Source: an uncultured Prevotellaceae bacterium (GTDB taxonomy: Bacteria; Bacteroidota; Bacteroidia; Bacteroidales; Bacteroidaceae). From it: DNA of 64,000 nt. Below, piece after piece: positions 58,700 through 64,000 of this stretch. Each line of letters begins with the position of its first letter. The stretch's first letter is position 1. Location of the stretch: positions 82,039-146,038 of the forward strand of contig CAMVLT010000005.1 of the NCBI GenBank assembly GCA_947168395.1, given 5' to 3'. The notes beneath the pieces are model-generated. The model did no database searches. It was not told the DNA's origin and saw nothing but the letters and a program-made list of their open reading frames with translations. The position numbers and the translations under genes are program-made.

Positions 58700-60130
58700 A
58701 TGAAAAAGATTATGAATTGGGTGCTTGCCGCCACCCTCGTATGCGGCGCAAGTGTATTCACAGCGTGTTCCGACGGCAACGATGACAACCCCAACAAGGA
58801 ACAGGCGAAGAGGTACCGTACGGAGTTTGTACAGCACACCCGTAAGAACCTGAAGGACCTGGCCGAGAACCTGAACTTCGCGTCGTGGAATGCAGCTAAC
58901 GCGTTGAACCAGTACTTCAACCGGTACGTGCTGAACAATCCTGAGTTTGAGAAGGCCGTCCTGAACACCTTCCTGAAGAATGTGCTGGCAACTGTCAAGC
59001 CCGTGGAGGAGGGCAGTGAGCTGGCTGAGAGGGGCTTCACGACATACGGCACCGTCGACCTGACGAAATTCAACTACCGCTTTGTGATGAATGATGACAA
59101 CACGGGCTTCGACGTAGAAGAGGGCGACGACTTTGAGGTCATTATCAATGGCTGGAATCCTGAGAAGCAACAGGTGGAGAAAGGCTTGTACAAGGTGACG
59201 CTCAAGGCTGGTGGCAGCAAGAGCTACAAGTTTGTGTATGTTCCCAAGGAGCTGGAGGATGTCGCTTTTGTCATCAATCTTCCCTCTGAGTTCCAGTTTG
59301 CTATTTCCGACAATATTAGCGGCACATGGAGCGACGGCTTCTCGGGCTCGTTCGTGAACATGATTTCTTCGGCAGAAGGACGTGAGTACATCAGTCCGGC
59401 CATCGTGAACAGCTGGGGCGTCAGCGGTATTGTTAACACCAGCATCCCGGCAACGCCGATCGGAAAGGCCGACCAGACTACACTCAAGTTCTCGCTCCTG
59501 TCCGACAAGGTGAACCATAAGGCCAGCACAGCCTTCAGCTGGGAGCAGAACGGACTCAAGTTGTTCGACCTGGCAGTGAAGGGCAGTCGTAAAATGCTGG
59601 ACGATACGGCTGACATGCCGCAGTCTGCCATGTTCTCTTCGTTTGTCGACGTGTTAGCAGCTGCGCTGACCGGCTGTAGCATTGACGAGTCCAAGTTCAC
59701 TATGCTTGACGATCTGACCGTCACCACATCCATCAGCGACATGGGCAAAGTCACGAAAGTGGCACATGAACTGGCTGCCGCCCGTCGCAACTATGCCGAT
59801 ATGAAGACCATAGACCAGTACACCCAGCAGCTGAACGAACTCGTCAAGTCAGAGATGACCTGCAAGGGGCTGGACCAGACCATACCGATGAAGATGAAGA
59901 CCATCAAGTTCGGTGTTGACTATTGGACTGTAGCCGCTCTGAACTTTGCCGACGAGAATGGCTACGTGGCTATCACCGACATGCTGGACAAGGAGAGCAT
60001 CGAGTATATGCTGAACATTGTCGACCACAGCATCGAGCCGATGCAGCAGAGCCTCGTTGTAGTGCGCCAGTTGGTGCAGTATGTGCAGGGCCTCGTCAGC
60101 GGCTTCCAGTCGGGTGAGGACGAGGAGTAA
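58700..60130 (+). CDS. Lipoprotein of unknown function
   Basis: 476 residues, not recognised. The lipobox leader is MKKIMNWVLAATLVCGASVF then TACSD. The first 100 mature residues are charged and helical (YRTEFVQHTRKNLKDLAENL). The middle is beta-rich (KFNYRFVMNDDNTGFDVEEG, QFAISDNISGTW). The C terminus is helical and ends in an acidic tail (GFQSGEDEE). It has its own promoter and is closed by the terminator at 60160, so it is a single-gene unit. The leader shares most residues, and the DNA word gccgccaccctcgt, with the cupin lipoprotein upstream. Confidence 0.75.
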   Translation: MKKIMNWVLAATLVCGASVFTACSDGNDDNPNKEQAKRYRTEFVQHTRKNLKDLAENLNFASWNAANALNQYFNRYVLNNPEFEKAVLNTFLKNVLATVKPVEEGSELAERGFTTYGTVDLTKFNYRFVMNDDNTGFDVEEGDDFEVIINGWNPEKQQVEKGLYKVTLKAGGSKSYKFVYVPKELEDVAFVINLPSEFQFAISDNISGTWSDGFSGSFVNMISSAEGREYISPAIVNSWGVSGIVNTSIPATPIGKADQTTLKFSLLSDKVNHKASTAFSWEQNGLKLFDLAVKGSRKMLDDTADMPQSAMFSSFVDVLAAALTGCSIDESKFTMLDDLTVTTSISDMGKVTKVAHELAAARRNYADMKTIDQYTQQLNELVKSEMTCKGLDQTIPMKMKTIKFGVDYWTVAALNFADENGYVAITDMLDKESIEYMLNIVDHSIEPMQQSLVVVRQLVQYVQGLVSGFQSGEDEE

Positions 60131-60159
60131 ACCTTCAGAGTAGTACTTTGGAAAAATCA

Positions 60160-60205
60160 ACAGCCGCCACCAGGGCATTCCCTGATGGCGGCTGTCGTTG
60201 TTTTT
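60160..60205. terminator. Terminator after unknown lipoprotein gene
   Basis: acagccgccaccaggg (60160-60175) pairs with ccctgatggcggctgt (60180-60195), with one G-T pair, over a 4-nt loop. It is followed by cgttgttttt. Before the IS insertion it would also have faced the end of the alpha-galactosidase gene. Confidence 0.88.
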
Positions 60206-60209
60206 GGGG

Positions 60210-60217
60210 GTTAGTCT
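60210..60217. repeat. IS66 target-site duplication, left copy
   Basis: gttagtct, identical to 62734-62741 on the other side of the element. Confidence 0.9.
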
Positions 60218-60263
60218 GTAAGCGTCTCCGTTTTTCCGCATTGTAGCATTGCTCGAAAGTTGC

Positions 60264-60271
60264 TACCTTTG
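60264..60271 (+). promoter_or_regulatory. Promoter -7 element within IS66, before tnpA
   Basis: TACCTTTG, about 28 bp before the tnpA ATG at 60299. A weaker TACCTTCG at 61087-61094 precedes tnpC. Confidence 0.5.
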
Positions 60272-60298
60272 CCCCCATGTATCAAAAAGTGTACAATT

Positions 60299-60652
60299 AT
60301 GGATGCAAAGAAAGATTATAGTCATGTGATCAGCGGCTACAGGAATGAGCTGCGATTAAACGGCAAGGCAACTCTGTCGGCCTATTGTCGCAGTGTCGGT
60401 GTAAGTATCAGTGCCGTCCACCACTGGATGGAGAATTATGGCATAACTACTAAGAAGATAAAGGCGGAGATGGCAGAGCTTGCAGGCTGTGATTCGCCAT
60501 TCGTTCCATTATCCTCTGAGATGCCAGTGCCTGTCCGCAGTTCCAGTCGTATTGAACTGACTTTTCCAAATGGTGTTCTTCTGTCGGCAGACCAGTACCC
60601 GCCACAGGACCTGCTGGTGTTGTTGAACGGCTATCGCGGAGGACGTGTGTGA
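60299..60652 (+). CDS. tnpA: IS66 accessory protein TnpA
   Basis: About 117 residues. The N-terminal half has a helix-turn-helix-like stretch (LSAYCRSVGVSISAVHHWM), and the C-terminal end has IELTFPNGVLLSADQYPPQD, typical of small IS66 OrfA proteins. It assists IS66 transposition, probably by binding the ends. I chose ATG 60299 because the promoter element ends at 60271. The stop overlaps the start of tnpB (TGATG). Confidence 0.85.
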   Translation: MDAKKDYSHVISGYRNELRLNGKATLSAYCRSVGVSISAVHHWMENYGITTKKIKAEMAELAGCDSPFVPLSSEMPVPVRSSSRIELTFPNGVLLSADQYPPQDLLVLLNGYRGGRV

Positions 60653-61005
60653 TGTTTGCCCTGACAGAGAGTACCCCGTTATACCTGTGCCGTCAGGCTG
60701 TGGACATGCGGAAGGGCATCGACGGGCTATACCGGCTGGTGCGCACGGAGCTTCAGCAGCACCCGCTTTCAGGCAGTGCTTTCGTGTTTTTCTCGAAGAA
60801 CCGCCAGAGTGTGAAGATCCTGCGCTGGGACGGCGACGGTTTTCTGCTCTACCACAAGCGGCTGGAGCGCGGCACGTTCGAGACACCCCGTTTCGATGCG
60901 GCCTCAGGAGCCTACAGACTGCCCTGGAAGACGTTTTCTCTGATCATGGAGGGAATTTCGCTACGGAGCGTCAGATACCGCAAGAGGCTCAATATTGCCA
61001 TTTGA
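60652..61005 (+). CDS. tnpB: IS66 accessory protein TnpB (IS66 Orf2)
   Basis: 117 residues matching the IS66 Orf2 family: LYLCRQAVDMRKGIDGLYRLV, GSAFVFFSKNRQSVKILRWD, GFLLYHKRLERGTF. It is required for transposition by many IS66 elements; its exact role is unclear. GTG 60649 is an alternative start. It overlaps tnpA by one base, implying coupled translation. Confidence 0.93.
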   Translation: MFALTESTPLYLCRQAVDMRKGIDGLYRLVRTELQQHPLSGSAFVFFSKNRQSVKILRWDGDGFLLYHKRLERGTFETPRFDAASGAYRLPWKTFSLIMEGISLRSVRYRKRLNIAI

Positions 61006-61102
61006 ACATTTTTTCAACCGTCTGATAATCAATAAATTAATTTAAAAATAATCGCCAAAATGCTTGGTTGTTCCGATGTTTTTTCGTACCTTCGCATCCG
61101 AA

Positions 61103-62749
61103 ATGATGACGAAGGACGAGATCATATCCAACCTCATGGAGCAGCTCAAGGCTGCCAATGAGCAGAACGCAGCATTGATAAATCGTGTTGCAGAGCTGAC
61201 TGCCCAGCTGAAGGAGGCTCTTGCCCGTCTGGAGTCCATCGAGCAGTCCGTCAAGCAGAAGGATGAGACCATCAGGAAGGAGAAGAACAAGAACAAAGGT
61301 CTCACCACACTGCTGGAGAAGGATAGCGAGCAACAGAAGCCTCCCAAGCCGGAGCTTACCGATGACGAAAAGAAGGTGCTGGAGGAGGCACGCGCCATCC
61401 GGCGTAAACAGCGCGGCAACAACGGGGCCAGGCGTGACAGCCACACGGAAGTGAAGGTGGAGTACCATGATGTGTATCCTGACGATCCTGACTTCGACAT
61501 GGAGAAAGCCCGTCCTCTGGAGGAAACGGGAGAAGACGGTCGTCCCAAGTACCGCGAGTGCGTGCGCTACACCTACACACCGGGCCACTTCACCAAGCAC
61601 GTCTACCGCATGCACACCTTCACGCAGGACGGCAGGGTGTTTGAGCCGCAGACTCCGCCGTCGGCATTCCTCAACTCCAACTACGACTCGTCCTTCGTGG
61701 CAGGGCTGATGCAGCTGCGCTACATGTATGCCATGCCCATGGAGCGTATCGTCCACTACTTCGAGGACATGGGATTCAACCTCAACAAGAAGACGGCCAG
61801 CTTCCTGATGAAGCGTGCCGCCGAGGTCTTCGCCCGCTTTTATGCCGCCATCCGCCAGGCAGTGCTCGGAGAGGACTACATTGCAGCCGATGAGACCTAT
61901 TTCAAGATTCTTGTGCCTGAGAAGAACTCCAAGGGCAAGGGCGTCAGGAAAGGCTACTTCTGGGTCATCGTGGCAGTGAATGCCGGCCTGCTGTATGTGG
62001 TGTACGAGGACGGATCACGATCAGGTGATGTCATTTTCAAGGAGGTGGAGCACTACAAGGGAACAATGCAGAGCGACGCGGCATCATTCTACAAGAAGAT
62101 AGAGGGCAGTGACTATCCCTTCATCGTCCGTATAGCCTGCATACAGCACATCAAGCGACGGTTCATTGAGTGTCAGGACTATGAGCCTGACGCGGCCAGG
62201 ATGGTCAGACTCCTGAACAAGCTCTACCAGAGGGACCATGAACACAAGGTCGGCGAGAAAGGCTGGACTGTGGACGACCACCTGAAATGGAGACAGAAGT
62301 ATGCCCCGGGTATACTGGCCGACATCAGGGAACTCCTTGACGAGATACTCGCCAAGCCGGACCTGCTGCCCAAGAGCGATCTCGCATCTGCCGCAGGGTA
62401 TCTCGACATGGAGTGGGATGCCGTGGTGGACATCTTCAAACGCGGCGACACCAACCTGGATAACAACCTCGTTGAGAGGATGAACAGATATTTCTCCATG
62501 TCAAGAAGAAACTCGCTCTTCTTCGGATCGCACTCAGGTGCAGAACGTGCTGCCGTGCTATATACGCTGGCATTGTCAGCCAAGACGAATCGCATCAACC
62601 TCTTTGACTATATTGTAGACATCCTTGACAAGACCGCCATGTGGCAGCCCAACACCCCGCTAAGCAAATACCGTGACCTGTTGCCTAAACAATCGTCATT
62701 GATTATGCAAGGCGTAACATCAGAGACGCTTACGTTAGTCTGTCAGTAG
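61103..62749 (+). CDS. tnpC: IS66 transposase TnpC (DDE)
   Basis: 548 residues from ATG 61103 (ATG 61106 is equally likely). A coiled coil (about 10-70) and a charged linker precede the DDE domain: D263 in IAADETYF, D325 in QSDAASFY, and E458 in NNLVERMNRYF. The family region NSLFFGSHSGAERAA follows the glutamate. It cuts and joins the IS ends. The frame reads through the right inverted repeat (encoding ETLT) and past the IS end, so the last residues LVCQ and the stop TAG (62747-62749) come from the target DNA, not the element. This also makes tnpC overlap the alpha-galactosidase 3' end on the opposite strand. Confidence 0.93.
   Translation: MMTKDEIISNLMEQLKAANEQNAALINRVAELTAQLKEALARLESIEQSVKQKDETIRKEKNKNKGLTTLLEKDSEQQKPPKPELTDDEKKVLEEARAIRRKQRGNNGARRDSHTEVKVEYHDVYPDDPDFDMEKARPLEETGEDGRPKYRECVRYTYTPGHFTKHVYRMHTFTQDGRVFEPQTPPSAFLNSNYDSSFVAGLMQLRYMYAMPMERIVHYFEDMGFNLNKKTASFLMKRAAEVFARFYAAIRQAVLGEDYIAADETYFKILVPEKNSKGKGVRKGYFWVIVAVNAGLLYVVYEDGSRSGDVIFKEVEHYKGTMQSDAASFYKKIEGSDYPFIVRIACIQHIKRRFIECQDYEPDAARMVRLLNKLYQRDHEHKVGEKGWTVDDHLKWRQKYAPGILADIRELLDEILAKPDLLPKSDLASAAGYLDMEWDAVVDIFKRGDTNLDNNLVERMNRYFSMSRRNSLFFGSHSGAERAAVLYTLALSAKTNRINLFDYIVDILDKTAMWQPNTPLSKYRDLLPKQSSLIMQGVTSETLTLVCQ
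62734..62741. repeat. IS66 target-site duplication, right copy
   Basis: gttagtct. It contains the TAA stop codon (62735-62737, minus strand) of the alpha-galactosidase gene. Confidence 0.9.
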
Positions 62750-64000
62750 CAGTACTCGGCTCGACCAGTTGGTCTTCTTGCCCCAGTCCACGTTGTGGGT
62801 GGCGGGCATCTCCAGTCCGTGGTTCATGAGGTAGGCACCGCTGTAGGTCTTGCCCTCGCAGTACATGGGGGTGAGGTCGATGCGGTCCAGCTCGTGTACC
62901 TTATACATACGGGTGGGGTCGAGTCCGGCCATCTTTACGCGGGGCAGGTGCTCGTTCTGGAACTGCTCGGTCTTCCACCAGTAGAACACGGCCTTGTCCT
63001 TCTGTTCCGAGACGTACATCATCGAGGCAATGCCGCGCTTGTCGAACGGCGAGACGAGACGGTAGATGTCGCCGAACTGCACCACGGGGCGTATCTCCTT
63101 GTACTCTTTGATGGCCTGTCGGCAGAGTGCCTTCTCCTCGTCGGTCATGTTCTTGGGCTGTATTTCCATGCCGAGGCGTCCCGACATGGCCACGTCGATG
63201 CGCATTTTGAGCGAGGTGGTGCGGTAGACGGTGTGGTTGGGTGCTGCCGAGATGTGGCTGGCCATAGCGATGGCGGGGAAGAAGTAGGAGGTGCCCCACT
63301 GCATGTAGATGCGCTGCAGGGCGTCGGTGTTGTCGCTGACCCAGAACTCGTCAAACCAGGGCAGCACGCCCCAGTTGGCTCGTCCGCCGCCACTGGCGCA
63401 GGCCTGGATAGTCAGGTCGGGATATTTCTGGCGTATGCGCTGGCACACCTTCTGGAAACCTCGGTGGTACTCGATGTAGAGGTGGCTCTGGTCGTTCATC
63501 GTCAGGTATTGCGAGCCGTGGTTCATGATGGCCATGTTGGCGTCCCACTTGATGTAGTCTATCTCGGGATAGTTGGTCATCAGGTTGTCGACGATGCTGA
63601 CGACGTAGTCCTGCACCTTGGGGTTGGCCAGGTCGAGCACCAGCTGGGTGCCGCCGCGTCCCAACACAGCATCGCGTTTGGGGGCTTTCACAATCCAGTC
63701 GGGGTGCTGCTCGTATAGTACGCTGACGCTGTTGGTCATCTCGGGCTCAATCCAGATGCCGAACTTCACGCCGCGCTTCTTGGCGTCGCGCAGCAGTCCC
63801 TCGATGCCCTCGGGCAGCTTCTGGCGGTCCACCACCCAGTCGCCGAGTGCGCAGTTGTCGGTCTTTCGCGGATATTTCTCGCCGAACCATCCGTCGTCCA
63901 TTACAAACAGCTCGCCGCCCATCGAGGCGATGTCGGCCATCATCTGGTCCATGCCCTGCTGGTTGATGTCGAAGTAGACACCCTCCCACGAGTTGAGCAG
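62735..64000 (-). CDS. GH36 alpha-galactosidase, 5' end outside window
   Basis: The frame is open to the right edge, where NSWEGVYFDINQQG, a GH36 signature, is encoded before the first visible ATG. The part seen (about 421 residues) covers the TIM barrel and C-terminal sheet. The nucleophile aspartate is in YIKWDANMAI and the acid/base aspartate in WVSDNTDALQR. The substrate-recognition block is CASGGGRANWGVLPWF. It removes terminal alpha-1,6-galactose from raffinose-type sugars or galactomannan. Whether it is exported cannot be seen. IS66 landed exactly at its stop codon, and the duplicated target keeps the codons GAC TAA intact. Confidence 0.93.
   Translation of the reverse strand: MLNSWEGVYFDINQQGMDQMMADIASMGGELFVMDDGWFGEKYPRKTDNCALGDWVVDRQKLPEGIEGLLRDAKKRGVKFGIWIEPEMTNSVSVLYEQHPDWIVKAPKRDAVLGRGGTQLVLDLANPKVQDYVVSIVDNLMTNYPEIDYIKWDANMAIMNHGSQYLTMNDQSHLYIEYHRGFQKVCQRIRQKYPDLTIQACASGGGRANWGVLPWFDEFWVSDNTDALQRIYMQWGTSYFFPAIAMASHISAAPNHTVYRTTSLKMRIDVAMSGRLGMEIQPKNMTDEEKALCRQAIKEYKEIRPVVQFGDIYRLVSPFDKRGIASMMYVSEQKDKAVFYWWKTEQFQNEHLPRVKMAGLDPTRMYKVHELDRIDLTPMYCEGKTYSGAYLMNHGLEMPATHNVDWGKKTNWSSRVLLLTD

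Larger units (their letters stand above)
60218..62733 (+). mobile_element. Complete IS66-family insertion sequence
   Basis: A 2516-bp element. Its ends are inverted repeats starting GTAAGCGTCTC: left 60218-60243, and right 62708-62733 as the complement. The first 11 bp are perfect and about 21 of 26 bp match overall. GTAAGCG is the usual IS66 terminus. The 8-bp duplication gttagtct flanks both sides. Inside are tnpA, tnpB and tnpC in the usual order. All three frames are intact, so the copy may be active. It inserted at the last codons of the alpha-galactosidase gene. Confidence 0.95.

Noticed and set aside
60218..62733. IS66 considered a degraded remnant
   Set aside because: Both inverted repeats, the 8-bp duplication, all three frames and the DDE residues are intact.

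Overview
The window is chromosomal DNA from a Bacteroidales bacterium, most likely a Prevotella-type Prevotellaceae. The reasons are the recurrent Bacteroidetes -7 promoter element TAnnTTTG just upstream of many genes, several exported proteins ending in the short tail YxLxGxR...GIYIxxGxK, a bifunctional Fkp, a fused MurF-Alr, a TamB/TamA pair and many SpI/SpII leaders. No rRNA, tRNA or CRISPR array was seen. About 41 protein genes are present, and the genes at both ends (tandem serpin, GH36 alpha-galactosidase) run off the window.

Layout. 1-18.1 kb: 3' part of a tandem serpin, luxS, a YfhO-type membrane protein, fucose uptake (fucP) divergent from Fkp, GSCFA protein and MurF-Alr, a secreted M6 protease, then a uronate block (orphan GatC-like IIC, KduI with an apparent signal peptide, ExuT-like MFS). 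18.1-26.2 kb: a minus-strand run of nucleotidyltransferase, DHH phosphoesterase, DUF4827 lipoprotein, GlmM, Xaa-Pro aminopeptidase, C1 peptidase and histidine phosphatase. 26.6-33.8 kb: tamB-tamA. 34-40.2 kb: AraC regulator, a large repeat (PPC-like) secreted protein and an overlapping unknown exported protein. 40.2-46.4 kb: RluA, MFS plus GH43, CoaW and a patatin. 46.6-48.4 kb: PAP2 phosphatase fused to a predicted barrel. 48.5-58.1 kb: a contiguous export cluster with a TPR-SpoIIE-HATPase regulator, NHLP-type adaptor, two peptidase-less ABC exporters of the NHLP type, a TolC-like protein and a second adaptor lipoprotein. 58.1-60.1 kb: cupin lipoprotein and an unknown lipoprotein. 60.2-62.7 kb: a complete IS66 element with 8-bp target duplication. 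62.7-64 kb: the alpha-galactosidase.

Two themes cut across the annotation. First, several families of short palindromic repeats (a G-rich type, a GTGAAAA/GTGAGAA heptamer type, an ATTGTCAATT type) lie both between genes and in frame inside conserved genes such as fkp, murF-alr, rluA, glmM, tamA/tamB and the export cluster. Second, divergent gene pairs share compact promoters, two of which are near-perfect palindromes with a TAnnTTTG element in each arm. The strongest candidate for an undescribed system is the 48.5-58.1 kb export cluster, which has regulator and transport parts but no visible precursor peptide or maturation enzyme.
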